From NCBI GenBank assembly GCA_000469685.2, contig LS997566.1:47014373-47078372 (forward strand): a stretch of DNA of 64,000 nt, given 5' to 3'. A model generated the notes under the pieces. The model did no database searches. It saw only the letters and a list, made by a program, of their open reading frames with translations, and was not told the DNA's origin. Shown piece after piece: positions 1-12,335 of this stretch. Origin of the DNA: Haemonchus contortus. Its lineage: Eukaryota > Nematoda > Chromadorea > Rhabditida > Trichostrongylidae. The translations under genes and the position numbers were made by a program. Every line of letters begins with the position of its first letter. The first letter of the stretch is position 1.

Positions 1-400
1 AACCGACGAAATCAACGAAGAGATACGTCTCATGGAATTCGCACAGACTGCCAAGCTGGACGTATTGGTAACATCTTCAAGTTAGTAGCAATCGTCTTGA
101 ATCGCTGTATTCGCTGACTGCGGACATGGAAACCGACATCGCCACTTTGATGGAGAGTACCGCTCCCAAGTCATCTTGCGTTTTCTGCATTATCACCGAA
201 AACGTCGACGGCCATCACACCGGACGATGTCATCGCTATTCAGAACCGGTAAGCCGTGCGATGCGTGTGGCGGAGCTACGCCTTTGTAGCCAGTGCCTTC
301 GCACCGATCACGGTCCCGCACTACGACAGTTTCTTGCAGCATCTGTCGTGGGAGCCATGACACTGTTCTTTGTTCTGGTGCCCAACTAAGAAGGGCAAGG
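1..400 (+). pseudogene. Broken zinc-knuckle fragment resembling BEL/Pao retrotransposon gag
   Basis: A reading frame from 126 encodes a cysteine/histidine-rich stretch (SSCVFC, then GHHTGRC, then ELRLCSQCLRTDH). The pattern continues only in another frame from about 310 as VSCSICRGSHDTVLC. The order of CxxC, HHxxxC, LCxxCL and CxxCxxxHxxxLC resembles the zinc-knuckle region of BEL/Pao-type gag proteins. The frame change near 305-320 breaks the coding sequence. A short open stretch upstream (2-90, ending in TAG) could be an earlier part of the same gag. No LTR, protease or reverse transcriptase is visible. The element is probably a remnant or is cut by the window edge. Family assignment is by motif spacing only. 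Confidence 0.5.
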
Positions 401-2674
401 ACTGATTCCTTAGTGCTGCGGCCCCCCCCCCACATTGAAGTGCTCAGCTTTCGTCGCATCTCTACTTATTGCATCGCAACGCCGACCGTCGTCTACTCTC
501 CACTTCGTCGCTTATCATCTTCACCCCCTTTCTCTTACTTTTACTATTCTTCGATTACGCCTGGGTATTCTTCTGCACTCAATTCGTCGTCAGAAAGCTC
601 GGTCCCATCAGAATGTTGTCAGAACTGATGAACTCGACATCTCAATTCTCGCTGAGCCAGTACCCGTTAATCAGCTAGCCACTACACGCTGTTTTCGCAG
701 TCCGATCGTTCTGGTCATCACGTCGTCAGAAGCAAGTGTGCGCAAATCCAAGTGGCCCAAGCGAAGTCGTTCACTACATCGGTCGAAGCAAGTGATACCT
801 AATTCTGTACTTTTTCTCATTGTATAACATACCATTTAGGTCGTGCCCGCGCACTGTCGTGTCCTCCTCAATGCGTTTTACTTATTACGTTACGTTTTAT
901 TGCTTGGTTATTCCGCTTGTAGTTTGTAAGCTTGTTATCGCTAAATCTTAAACCTCCATTTAACTCGATTGAACCACCACAGCCGAATAAGACAAGGATG
1001 CAGCATAAGAAATGCTCTATTTGCCTGTAATAATACAGACAGTAAAGGACAGTTCTTCAAGCTCAGAGGCACAGAGGGCCATTGTCGGACCAAAAAACGG
1101 CATGGACAGGCCGTATTTAGGGGTCCAGAGCAGGGTTGGCCGACACAGACACTAGAAGTGACCCTGTTATGCCGGCCTTGTTATTACTGCACTATTCACA
1201 GGACGATACGAATATTACGTGCAAATGAGAGACGCGCAGACGGCCATCTCGTATAATCTCCTTTCTTGCTACTTTTTCGAAGTCCTGTATTTTTTCAAAA
1301 TCCAGGGATTCCGCTTTCTTAAGGTCTTGCCTATTCTGCACCGTGGCATCTACTACTTCATGTGAAACAGATACCTCAGATTATCGTGAACAGCGCCTTC
1401 AAATCAATCCCGTTTGAGAGATGCGTCCCTGCATTCGACTGAGACAGGCCATAGATGGAGGTGGTGTAGGGGCAAGCGGCGCACCATCACAAATGCATGG
1501 TCACAGGTTCCAATGCATGGTCACAGGTTCCCCGACCGACATTCGCCTAGGCCAAAAAAGCCAACCATTCTTCCGGATTCTACTGGAAGGGTGAAGGCAC
1601 TCACTTGTACATCGAGTGGCTATTCTGGCCTTCCTATACCACTGTATTTGCCACGTACTCATGAAAGAGGATGCCATGATTCTGAATTGAAGTCGATTGC
1701 GGGGGCGCATTACTACATGGAATTGATTAACGTTCCCCGGACTTTCCTCCCACGAGATTGATTATATTAGAAGAAACTGTCCTTTAAAACAAGCTGTGTG
1801 AAAATTCTCAGTGTCTTTACTCGTGAGGCCGCAAAAAGGCTTTTCACCCTTTTCTGGGAGTGCTATAGTGGAGATACTGGGAAACGCTAGAAGTACTGCG
1901 TAGTGGTAATGGGACCCGTATGAAAGAGGCATTTCATCAAAAAAAGGAGTGATTCTCTCCATCAGTGGACTCATTCCTCACCGGATGTTATCCTTTCTAC
2001 TCCTAAAATTATCGGTGAAAACGAGCTAAGGTCTGAATGATATCATATCTGCAAGAGCACCAATTTTGAATAAGGTTTTGAAGCCATGGTGAGGTTCATT
2101 TCTAGAACTAAGAGAGCAACATACGGTAATCGCTTTCCCCCAGTTGGTGCGGATGCTCCTAGAGTATACTTCATTTTTACTTCTTAACATAGCTTTTTAG
2201 AAAGAGAGAAGAAAATGATTGGAAAGGAAAATGTGAGTCCCTTCGGAAGTTTCAATGAATTCGCTGATTAAATTTTCTTAAGAGAAATGAAAATAAGCTG
2301 CAATTAAGTGATTGAAGTTCTTTTAAAGGATGTCTGCATAAAGCTCGTTGAATATTCGAGGAATGGCCGTGTGTTCAGAAAATGGTCCTATGAACGGTTA
2401 GGTGAAAGGGTGAAGGGCACTAAATGGCAGGATCCGTCTTGCCCATGCGATAAGGTGCGGAATTGGGTCATCATTCCTTCAATGATTTTGCTTGATTGAA
2501 GGTTCATTATAGGCTGATCGCATTACGGAGGAAAATGAACTCAAGGGAAAGGACCACCTACATGAAAGGTTCGATTAATTCGAATACAATAACAAACTTT
2601 CAATGTCTAACCAGCTGTTTGGTGCCGAAATGCGTTTACTTTCTGATTAGGGTAAACATTCTGTTTACATCCAG
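401..2674. other. No gene recognised
   Basis: Short open frames occur on both strands, but none has recognisable motifs or consistent splice signals. A 17-base direct duplication lies at about 1496-1530 (two copies of a segment containing ATGGTCACAGGTTCC). Confidence 0.5.
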
Positions 2675-3117
2675 GTCGTCTGGCTCTCCATTGGCCCGAA
2701 CTCTGAAGCAGCAACGAGTAGTGAGGCAAGAAAGAGACATGGAAAAAGAAGAAGAAGCCATAACAAAGATCCTCAAAATGCAAGCGGAAATGGAGAGGAA
2801 AAGGGAAGTGAACATTAAAAGAGATAAACAGAAATTTGAGCAGCGATTTGACCAGTTTGACAAGCGAAACAAAGGGGATTCCTATAATGAAATCACTTAT
2901 CAGCCAACTAGAAAGGATATCAAAGTACGGAGGAGCAGGACCTCCGGGACCTCCGTGGGTGGCGACCAGCCGGTGACGTGGGAAGAATCGTGCGATTTGA
3001 AGATCGAGAGACACTCTGATCAGGAGGACACGAAAGAGGTGACTCCCCAGTTCCCCCTAGTAGAAATTCAAGCTTTTGATTTTGAGGCAAAGTTTGGATT
3101 TGGAAAAAACGATTGAT
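2675..3117 (+). CDS. Coding-like exon, charged coiled-coil protein of unknown function (partial)
   Basis: An open frame follows a good acceptor (TTTACATCCAG at 2664-2674). It encodes about 147 residues beginning SSGSPLARTLKQQR. The first half is rich in Glu, Lys, Arg and Gln (QERDMEKEEEAITKIL, KMQAEMERKRE) and should form a helix or coiled coil. The second half is basic, then acidic (DIKVRRSRTSGTS, ERHSDQEDTKE). The frame ends at TGA 3115-3117, but a splice before the stop is likely because coding-like sequence resumes downstream. The first exon was not found. The composition fits a scaffold protein or a retroelement gag. I do not recognise the family. Confidence 0.4.
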
Positions 3118-3144
3118 ACATTTGTAACCTTACTTCCATTTCAG

Positions 3145-3717
3145 CATTTAGTAATTCATCGGAGACATCGGAAGACTCATTCGAGACCTCATCACGTCCA
3201 TGATAAGGTGGTTTTTTCATCTGCCAGCGAATTTGAGCCGGTCCAATTGGGGTTGGAGTCCTCGTGGACAGAACCACGACATCCGTAAGGGGCGATAAGG
3301 ACCCGTACAAGGCAGACATCGTCCACGTCTACATTTCCACAACTCTATAATGAACCCGGTTTTCAGGATCCGACCAGACGTTCCTTACCGAAGTAAAGGC
3401 TACACGAAAGTGATCAGCATCCTTTACTACTTGATCTCAAATGTCTAACTGTTCTAGTTTCACTAAAATGACATCATATGTGGTAGAAATTGCGAACTTG
3501 TATGTCGTGAATAAAAGATATTTTGGTACATGGACTAACTTCGTAGATTTCTTCTTTCATTCATGATTTCAAGCCACCACCTAGGGCCCAGCGAAGCTCT
3601 TCGTCCAGTTTGCACCCAAAGCCGCTTCGTGAGACTTCAGTGAAGTTTGAGGCACAGAACACGATTCTAGGTACTCTCTTGAACTTGCAAAGCGAAAGTG
3701 TTGGTGGAGGAGAATAG
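3145..3717 (+). CDS. Possible downstream exons of the same unknown gene
   Basis: After an acceptor (CTTCCATTTCAG, ending about 3144) one frame reads FSNSSETSEDSFETSSRP, a strongly biased Ser/Glu/Thr stretch. A second block from about 3577 follows CATGATTTCAAG, reads PPPRAQRSSSSLHPKPLRE and continues to TAG at 3715-3717. Both are low-complexity, plausibly disordered segments. I could not join them in phase to the 2675 exon with strong donor sites, so membership of one gene is inference. Confidence 0.25.
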
Positions 3718-4410
3718 GGTATAGGTAGCGAAGAAAGCGAGGGGATCTGCCGATTTCGCGAAAAATAAATACTCCCAAAAGTGATGTAAATAGTGGTCTC
3801 ACGAGATTACCATGACAAAAATGGCACGGAAGGGGTACTTGGACGAGATTTTACTTGCTGCAATTACGAGCCCATTTTATTGAGCTAAAAATCCCTAAAA
3901 CGTCCTTCCACTGTTGCCATGGGTCGTGGTTTGAATTTCCAACATGGATATCTCCTATGAATGGTGCAGCCTCTGTAGAACTGTTGAAGCTCGTTCACCT
4001 TTAGGTGTCATACTACCGTTACAATCCTTGGGCCCTTATAACGTCCTATCTGAGCAGTTTTTCGAATTAAGTGCGGCACATCTGGTATATGGGGACGTCA
4101 CAGATTCATCTTACGGCGATAAATCAGAAATCCTTTTGACGTGAACTGCACTTTTTACTAAATTACTATACTATAGTTACATGATTCTGATTTTTGTTCA
4201 TAGAGAATAGCAGTAAAGTGACGTGGGGCAGTCAGCTGACTAATCTATGGTTGATGTCAATCTAAACTGGGGAAGGGCAACATTTTCCCAGCCCTAATGA
4301 ACATGATAGCTTTAAACCCCTGCTCAACGAAAATCACGCACCACCATCAACGACAACACGGACTTTTAAAATTACTTTGCTGAAAATGAACTCTATTAGT
4401 ACGCATCACC

Positions 4411-4441
<31 letters not shown>

Positions 4442-6113
4442 TTTACATCCCACGGAGCTCTGTGAGATTTACGGTTTCATTAGGGAATTCGTTCACTTTT
4501 ATCGAAATCATTTGATGTGCAGCTACTGCAAGCGGGGGATCTCGCACTTAACGCGAATCTGGCCCTATTATCATTTGGAGCTGATGAGTTACTTACTAGG
4601 CTCGTTAGAATGAGCAAAACTTTGATCTTTGAGTCAGTCTGCTTCAGCAGGCTTTAGGTAGACTCATAAACACACTCAGATAAGGTAATTACAGTCCTCT
4701 TGAGAGTTTCCGGTTGCTCATTGGTGTTTACGTTTGGTGGCACAGACTTTCCCGTAACTTTTCTGAAAATCTCCCTTGTGAAAGCAACAGTAGTAGTGGC
4801 TAAGTTTGGTTTCTCATTATGAAGTTATGCACGAACTCAGCGTGGGAAGTGTCGAGCACGAGTTCCCACGAGTTAGACCGTTTTTCTGATCTTTAGACCT
4901 TTCACCACTAATCATTTATCTCAACTACACATTACTACATTGGTTCTCTGTTACTATGCCATCAACTACGCCAGGAATTAAAGTTTTATGTGCATAACAA
5001 TACGGCCAAATTGAAGCTACCAGTAACACCCTTAAATTTCACGCGTTTTGCTTTTACTCCTTTATTTTTCTCGAAATTTACCCTGAATGGGAATTGGTAG
5101 TTCAACTATTTCACTGCCCAGCAATCCTTCTCCATCTTCCGCTATTCTTGACCAAAAAATCAGATGGGAGCATGTAATGAGAACTAATTAAATTACTGAG
5201 GTATTCTTCTTCAATAGAAAAGTGCAGGATTATACTTTGAAGTAGCTTGAGAGTTTCAGAAACTTCCAAGGTCCCTGAATATCTATAAATCCCATTTCGA
5301 AGGCGTATCAGTTACCACAACCCTCAACACCTTTTATTTATAAATTTCACTAATAATCTAATGCATCGAAGGGATTACTCTACTTTTGAACGACAATGAA
5401 TCAATCTTATCACTAACAAATTAGATTTTTTCGAAATAAATTGCACCGCTCTATGCTTTGTAATGGACAAAAATCAATTAAGTATAAATGTTCATACTAT
5501 ATTTCATTATTACCATAATAAAATCTATGTCTGCTAGTAATGAATACGGAGAGCAGATGATCCCCACTACTACTCTTGGGCTCCCAACAAACTATCTATG
5601 TTCCAGGCATAACGCACAACCCCAATATGGTCCCGAATGGAATCGCGACTGCATTTGAAATTCACCGATTTTTTACTTTTTTTTGGAAGCAATTTATTTT
5701 TTCAAATAAAAACATGCAGCGGTGCTGTTCTGTTGAAAAGGGGAGGGTTCAGCAGAATTGCTGCTGAACAGTTCCCAATAGGGCTTTTTGTCAAAAAAAG
5801 TGTTTTGCCCTCTAAACTTGTGAAAAATCAGCAATTGATAAACAAAACTAAAACATACATGTCCACTGGAGATGAGAAAATGTTTGAGTAAATTCCGACC
5901 AATCAACTTCCCAATACAAGAATGCTATTGAAAAAATTCCACGCCTTTTTCCTGTTCTCGAAAAAATAAGTCTCCTTAATTTTTCACTTTTTATCCTTCC
6001 TGGAACTGATCGACACCTCTCTTTTTATAACTCGAATATTACAAATGAATAAACAGATAGGTCAACAAATAAGTAAATTCAAAAACCTCGCGAAAAATTC
6101 TCATTTTCAGGGC
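3718..6113. other. AT-rich intergenic stretch with a poly-C tract and small hairpins
   Basis: No gene is recognised. A run of 24 C lies at 4409-4432. Two perfect short stem-loops are present: arms CGTGGGAA/TTCCCACG at 4841-4848 and 4863-4870, and arms GTTCAGCAG/CTGCTGAAC at 5747-5755 and 5761-5769 with a 5-base loop. The stretch just before 6111 (CTCATTTTCAG) is the acceptor used by the receptor gene. Confidence 0.5.
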
Positions 6114-8383
6114 ATGCCAAATGCATATCATTTTGTGGTATTTGTGATAGCTCTGGTAACATTCGTATTCGGTTTATTTGGTAATATAATGATCATTTGG
6201 GCAGTTAGAAAGCACAGCGATCTGAGAACGAAACACGGTTAGAATTTTTGAGAAAAAACTGTTTTTTTTCAAAAATATGTAAATAACTGATTCCAATTTC
6301 AGGTGTTCTATTGTCATTTTTATGCTTTTATCAATCTTTGGTCCTAATGCATAATTTGGTTATTTCTTTCCGAAATCTTTTCGACGATATTACAAATCGA
6401 CAAACTTGCTTTTATTTTCTACTTCCACAATCGTTCTTTTATAATGCTCAACTGGTTCTGGTACTTGTTATTTCACTTGATCTAGCCTTTCTTGTGTTCA
6501 GGCCTACCAAGTAAGCCATTTTTCAGACTTTAGACTTCGCCTAAACCTTAAGCCCCTTCATTGCTCAACTTTTTCAGGTACAATACGGTACAATTATTTC
6601 CATATACAATTCTTGTACAAATACCGTCCGCTTTATTTGCTTTGGCTATAACCATTGCCGGAACTGCGATTGTACGCAGCGATAAAGTACTATGTAAGTT
6701 GAATTGCATTAAATTACGGTAACGCGTGAGATCAAAGGGGGTAACGGTCCGTTCACTTTGAAGGTCTGACTATCAAAAAAGAAACTTTCGAAATTTTTAC
6801 GTCTCTTTTGCAAATGTACCACCCATTCGCTTTGATTCAAACCCCGTTGGTTTTTGGATAAGTATTTTGGTGGTACAGAAGCCAGTCGGTATAAATCTCA
6901 ACAGTGCGATCTCTCCAGGGGATTGGGATACCAGTTCGATTCTAGGCCTGCCGGGAGGCTTCGTAAACCTTGGTGGCTGGCCATGAGTAGAAGATTTGAC
7001 CCTTGAACTATGCATTATTACATATCTATGTGTGCCGGCCTCCGGACTTGGATATGGCACCAAAAATCGATGGATATGGACTACCATCACCTACTGCTAG
7101 GATTTCTTCCTAGAAAAAAAAAAGCTGGAGAGTGACTGGAAAGCCGCTTACCCCAAAGGATGAGTCACCACAGCGAATAGATGAGTTTTCCCGTAGGACT
7201 AGGCTCTCCTCCCTAAATTCGCCAGAAAACAGAGTTCCCTATTGGCCCTAGCTAACCCCAACCTTTTACAGGGTGCGATTTCGCTTCGTCATTACCAGTT
7301 GAGCTCAATTTGATATGGAATTTATCGTCGATCGGAGTCTGTGTTGCAATTATTCTCGTCTACGCCCTGATCTCCTTCGCAATGTGGTTCAGAGGTAAGC
7401 CTATAGGTTCTTTTTATTAGCTTTTCACGAACCGAGTTTTGTCTTACAAGTTTCTCCGAATTCAGTAAATGGCTTGAACGATGAGTTGCGTAGTTCTTGG
7501 TTACTGTACTAGTATAGCACTACTACTACTACCAGTATACTTTGAATCATTCGTATGGAAGCAAAAAAAGTTTTTGCTGGGCTCAAAAATTGCTATGGAC
7601 ATTAACAAAGGCAGAGTTCACGGTGGTAATTACTTGAAACTATTTCAAGAAAACTCGTCACAAATTGTTGAAGCTATAACCGTTTAGACTGAAATCAAGT
7701 AATGAAAATAAGAAAAAGCGACTTGAACGATAAAGTATAGTTAAAGTAATTTTCTGTTTGACTTCATTATAACAGTACTTTTTCAGATTGGCAGAATACG
7801 CGCAAAACTGATGGAGCCTGTGTTCTCGACCCATCATTACGGTATCAACGAAAAATGATGCGAACTCTTTCTATTCTAATGACGGCATTTTTCTGTACTT
7901 GGTAAGCCTAAATGGGAAAGTTTAGGGAATTTTTTGAAATTTAGCAGTAAATGGATGCGGAAAGACTTTTTTCAAAAACGCAATGTGCATAGGTACAAAA
8001 AATCGCATAGGAGCACAAAAAACACGTGAAAAATATTTTTTGCAGTTTTGTGAGTTCTTTATTGTTTTTGATACCGAATTTTGTGCCATCTATTTCGAAC
8101 AACGAAACTGCTTACGTGAGATCTGCTGCTGTGAGTATTTTTTCTTCATTTTTTAATTTTTGTTGGTAGTTAATATTGTTTACTGAACTTTCGAAAGTAA
8201 TCCCCTTTTCAGGTCGAAATCGGTCTATTCTCATGCGCTCAAAATTACTATATTTACTACAAAATGAGCAAAGATTTCCAGAAAGCTTTCAGAAAAATAA
8301 TTGCCTCCATAAAAAAGTGGAAAAAGAAGAAAATACAAACGGTTCAAGTTAAAAAAGCTACCGTTTCGAACGCAGTAAGCTAG
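6114..8383 (+). CDS. Serpentine receptor, Srsx-like G-protein-coupled receptor
   Basis: This is a predicted seven-transmembrane chemosensory-type receptor of the plasma membrane. Seven exons join in phase: 6114-6237, 6303-6510, 6578-6693, 7272-7394, 7787-7901, 8046-8130 and 8213-8383, giving 313 residues. All donors are GT and all acceptors AG; most acceptors are preceded by a TTTTCAG-like tract. TM1 holds the conserved Asn (FGLFGNIMIIW) and is followed by KHSDLRTKHG, a typical Srsx first intracellular loop. TM7 carries NYYIYYKMSKDFQKAFRK in place of NPxxY plus helix 8, and the tail is Lys-rich. The TM3 end reads ISLDLAFLVFRP where relatives have IDR-like sequence, so the DRY-type arginine is missing. 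The start is the first ATG after a strong acceptor at 6111, which may be a trans-splice or intron site. A few upstream residues are possible. Ligand unknown. Confidence 0.82.
6694..7271 (+). other. Receptor intron 3 with a possible decayed interspersed repeat
   Basis: This intron is longer than most in the gene and differs in composition. It holds an open stretch on the minus strand (6797-7090) and an RNA polymerase III B-box-like word (GTTCGATTC near 6934). These hint at a tRNA-derived SINE or another repeat, but no A box or tail was found. Confidence 0.2.
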
Positions 8384-8579
8384 TAATGATAGGTAGTGAT
8401 TTGAAAAACTCATAATTTTTGAAATAAACTTTTCTTTTGCCTATCTTGAACCAATCTGCTATGTACAAAAGCGGTTAGAAAAGAAAAATACCGTCCTGTC
8501 CTTTTTCTCTAAGCCTCAGCTTTGCTAACCCTCTGCCGCCATCCAGTGACGGCCAGTTGCGAGTATAAAGTCAATTGAC

Positions 8580-8740
8580 CAACTGACGGTAGAAGTCTTC
8601 ACCTCCAGGCAGGTTCTGGCTGGGCATTTTTCACCCGAAACCCCTGTACTCCTACCAAATCTGAAGGTCTCAGTCCAAACTAATCATTCCCGCCCAAGCC
8701 CCGCTTCAACTGGGCGGAGTCTACCCGTGCCATTTTCATC
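8580..8740. repeat. Degenerate fragment of the GC-rich Helitron internal repeat
   Basis: The segment contains CCTGTACTCCTACCAAATCTG followed by CCCGCCCAAGCCCCG and GGGCGGAGTCTAC. These words match, in order, one internal repeat unit of the elements at 50.5 and 62.1 kb. No terminus is visible. It lies between the converging receptor and dehydrogenase genes. Confidence 0.6.
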
Positions 8741-8802
8741 TTGCTCTTGTACTCGTTAACAAACGAGATCAACAGGCTATGAATATTTATACCGATATTA
8801 GT

Positions 8803-11513
8803 TTATTTATCACAGTTAATAAACACCTTGATGACGTCAGCCTTCTGAGCACGTTTGAAGGCGTTCAGAGTATCCTCAAGAGTGTAGTGGGCCCTCGTGA
8901 GCCCGGATAAATCGATTGTCTGAGAGGCGACAAGGTTGAGGGCGGTAGGATAGCTGAAGACGGTAGAATGATTACTTCGAAGATGTGCCACTGACGGATA
9001 AACAGATAATTGGAAAGGTCATGGTAGCAGGGAGGAAGGAGTGGTCGAACAAGTACATAGATAAAGGAAGACAGGATGTGGAACACAATGGGGAATCTAC
9101 GAGCGAGACTCGGAAGGGGAGCGGGAACGAATAAAGCGTGAGAGAGCCTCCGAGAGGAAAAAGCGAAATCTATAGAGCAGGGCTACTTGCTCAGCATTTT
9201 CTGAGTTAGTTGATCTTTTTCGAGCGCTACCTACTCTCTTTTCTGTTTCTATTTTTCTTTCATAAAAAAGAACACTTACCAGTTTACATATCTGAACACT
9301 CCTCTGAGGTCGACTTCACGTACAGCAGCTTCCACTACAGGCAACTCGATTCGTGACGCTCCAAGTCCAACCAACACAACGACCCCTCCAGAGCGGGTAC
9401 TCTGAATGACTTCCATTTTGTAGGACCAAAAATGAAGGACCTTCTTGTTCCGTACCAGAATTGCTGACTCGATTGATGGCTGTGCCCCAGTGCATTCCAA
9501 GGTAACATCCGGCTCAGTTCCCAGAGCACTGATGACCTCTTCTCGGACTTGGGCCGGCGATTTGTTCCTGAAATCGGCTCCTGCTATAAACTACTACTCA
9601 GTGAGATTCAGTAACTTACTTAACGCAAATTGCATGCTTGGCTCCCAATTTCTTTGCCAGATCAAGGCGTTCTTGTATGAGATCTGTGATGACGACTTCA
9701 GCAGCACCCAATGCTTTTGCTGTCATCATACAGAGCGTACCAATTGGACCTGATGAGAGAATTCCAGGGGGGATCATTCAGTACGTTTTTTCGTACTGTA
9801 CCTGCTCCTTGAATCAGAACCCGCTGACCCATTTGGACTCCAGATCGTCGACAGGCGTGGACAGCAACTGAGAGTGGTTCCAAAAGAGCTCCTTCTTCAA
9901 AGGTCACATTGTCGGGTAGTCTGAAGCGTACAGATTATGGAAACAAAGGTTCAAAGCAATACAAACATAATCCAACAAAAGAAACAACAGCAAGTCATAC
10001 TTGTAGCAGAAATCCGCATCATGAACAATGTATCGTGCCAAAGATCCATCAATAGGTGGTGTTGCGAAGAATCTCATTTCAGAACAGAGATTGTATCTGC
10101 CGGTCTGAATTGTACTTTTTCCACGGTGGCAATTACTCAATCTTGATCAACAGTAATATCGAAGTAAAAACAATAAAAATATAACATCAAACAACAAAAT
10201 CAAATGAACCATTGAAAATTTGAATATGGCTGATGTACATGCCTTAATGACTATGCCTGATTGATCACCAGTGGTGTGCCGTTAAGTCAAGGCAGTAATT
10301 TGCTGTATGCCTCATATTTACGCGAAAATAATTACATTTGACTCATTTTGCCACATAAACGTCCTGACAGGTTATATTCGCATACTCATTCATACTAACC
10401 CAGAGATGCGCGCTAAAACAGACGCGCGCGGTTGCGTTGCGGCTTCTTTGTCATATCTGTCACCTTCCTTGCATGAATCTTAAGACATTTATCCGAAAGA
10501 GAAATTGCTTATCAGGCACATCCCTCGAATAAAGAGTTCTTGGTCACCCATGCATGCACAACTTGATTCAATCGAGTGACGGGAATTATCTGTGATACCG
10601 AAGAACTGATTATGTCCCGTAGTAAGACGACTAGCTTCAAATATATGTGCTGTGGGTTGATAACGTTACATATAGAAGATCTTAAGTTCAGAAAGGTTTG
10701 GATTTTTGCTCACAAATTTATTTCCTCTCAGATTATGGATGAATCTGGAGGTCAAATGGCATCGATTTTCCAGAAGAATCTAAATTACTAACCTTGCAAT
10801 GCATACAATGTCGACATGGAAGTCCCGGTTCTATTGCAACACGATCACCAACTGCAAATCCTTTCACTTGGCTACCTACACCTGCTACAGTACCGCTAGT
10901 TTCATGCCCAAGTACCTAAACAAAGCACATCGAGTAGAACTCCAAAACCACTTTCAAAAGAGCTCACCATTGGCTCCTTGACAATGAAATTCCCAATGGC
11001 TCCGTGGGTCCAATAGTGAACATCTGAGCCGCAAATGCCCACCGTATGAACTCTGAAATGTTACATTTGGACAAATCTAGAGCATATACACGACCAAATA
11101 ACCTGTAGTACTAAACTACTACATAGTACGGTCAACACTAAGATTCATTTATCAATTGGTTTGCTGAATGCAATAAAGATGCAGTAAAGCTCTTCGGAGC
11201 TGAAAGGGCATTGTTCGCTTTTTTTAGCAAGCCAGACTTTCTTAGTAGTACTTAATCAGAGAATTGAATGAGTGAGAGCTTTTTTTGCAAACAGCTTATT
11301 TGGAATTCATTTTTGAAGACTACGAATGGACTTTCCCTCAAAGGTGCGAATAAATCACCAAACACTTAGAAACTGTGAATATTATTTATGTATTACGCTT
11401 ATTGCCTCTTACCTGATCAGCAGTTGATTAGCCGTAGGAGTTGGGATTCCTCTTTGTTCAAGACGAATGTCGTCAACTCCGTAGAGTACTGCGGACAAGT
11501 TGTCGGTAACCAT
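8803..11513 (-). CDS. Sorbitol dehydrogenase-like zinc alcohol dehydrogenase
   Basis: This is a predicted cytosolic NAD-dependent polyol (sorbitol to fructose) dehydrogenase of the medium-chain family. Nine exons join in phase: 11413-11513, 10968-11052, 10793-10915, 10001-10104, 9802-9920, 9620-9749, 9456-9567, 9280-9401 and 8803-8953, giving 348 residues, a normal family length. The N-terminus reads [20 protein letters not shown]. Catalytic zinc ligands are visible in [11 protein letters not shown] (Cys), VLGHETSG (His, Glu) and [15 protein letters not shown] (Glu). Four cysteines spaced CxxCxxCx7C ([16 protein letters not shown]) could bind a structural zinc. The Rossmann motif GAGPIG spans the exon 5/6 junction. 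The protein ends [13 protein letters not shown]. The gene is intact with no sign of disruption. Substrate preference among polyols is inferred from family similarity. Confidence 0.9.
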
Positions 11514-12124
11514 TTTCCTTACAGCGGCAGCAAGTTACTCCAAATATTGCAGATAACTCATTCATAACTTACTTATGGAAGAGGACGTCTCCGCTTTAAA
11601 TATCTCGACAAATAAAAAATATGGTGGTTAATATTATTATGTAATGTTTTCTACAATCAAGAACCGTCCAATGAGATCAGAGAGCCGTTGGATCGCTTTG
11701 ATCTGGTACTGTCTTTACGCATTCTGTTTTTGACAGGACAATCTCAGGAATTAAACGTAATCTATTTCGTTCCCGAGCAACTGCATGGCCGTATTTCTCA
11801 AAGTTTTACATTTTATGAAAAGCTGGCCACGTAAAGCAGCTCTTGGAAGTGATGGACCCCTAACCGTACTTTTTTAGTTAACAATTACAGAGTAAAGTAC
11901 GCTATTTTTATTAAAAATATAGGAAATTAGCAAATGGAGCAGCTATCGAAACGGAATTGACCGCTTTAAATCAATGGTGGCACGATATGATGGATGGAGC
12001 TATCCTATTACGAAGAAAAATAATCGATGCAAACGCTCTGAATTGTTGTTTTCTGATCAGCGCGGCCGTATTGAATTACAAGCAGGCAATTTACAAGTAA
12101 TAGTAGTTTGCCACGTCTCTTGGC
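11514..12124. other. Intergenic flank of the dehydrogenase gene, left edge of the tandem array
   Basis: This is AT-rich sequence upstream of the dehydrogenase start. No gene or repeat is recognised. Homology to the array spacers begins abruptly at about 12,124 with TTGTAGAGGTAAGG. Confidence 0.5.
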
Positions 12125-12320
12125 ATTGTAGAGGTAAGGTAAGGCTAGGGCATGCTAAATTCACTCGATGGCTTACAAAAAAACTCGATCTCAGTTCAAA
12201 AGTGCCTCTTTCCGAACAGGTTATATATACTCTTCTATATACTCTACCAATCCTCAAAAAAATAAAAAAAAAATAAAGGAAATATGCTTGGGTCCCAAAT
12301 GGGTTTTTAACTATTCACTG

Positions 12321-12335
12321 TTATCGCACTGATAA
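12321..12335. promoter_or_regulatory. Inverted GATA pair in the leftmost spacer (no adjacent gene upstream)
   Basis: The word TTATCGCACTGATAA combines two GATA-factor half sites in inverted order. The same element is present in the other three spacers. An E-box CACGTG (12458-12463) and TTATCAG (12472-12478) follow. Because the array ends here, the gene this element would serve is absent, so it is an orphan copy. Confidence 0.35.

Noticed and set aside
2675..3117. Possible retrotransposon gag assignment for the charged coiled-coil exon
   Set aside because: No zinc knuckle, protease, polymerase or LTR is nearby, so it was left as an unknown coding-like exon.
6926..6945. tRNA gene suggested by a B-box-like word
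   Set aside because: No matching A box, acceptor stem or anticodon arm could be folded around it.
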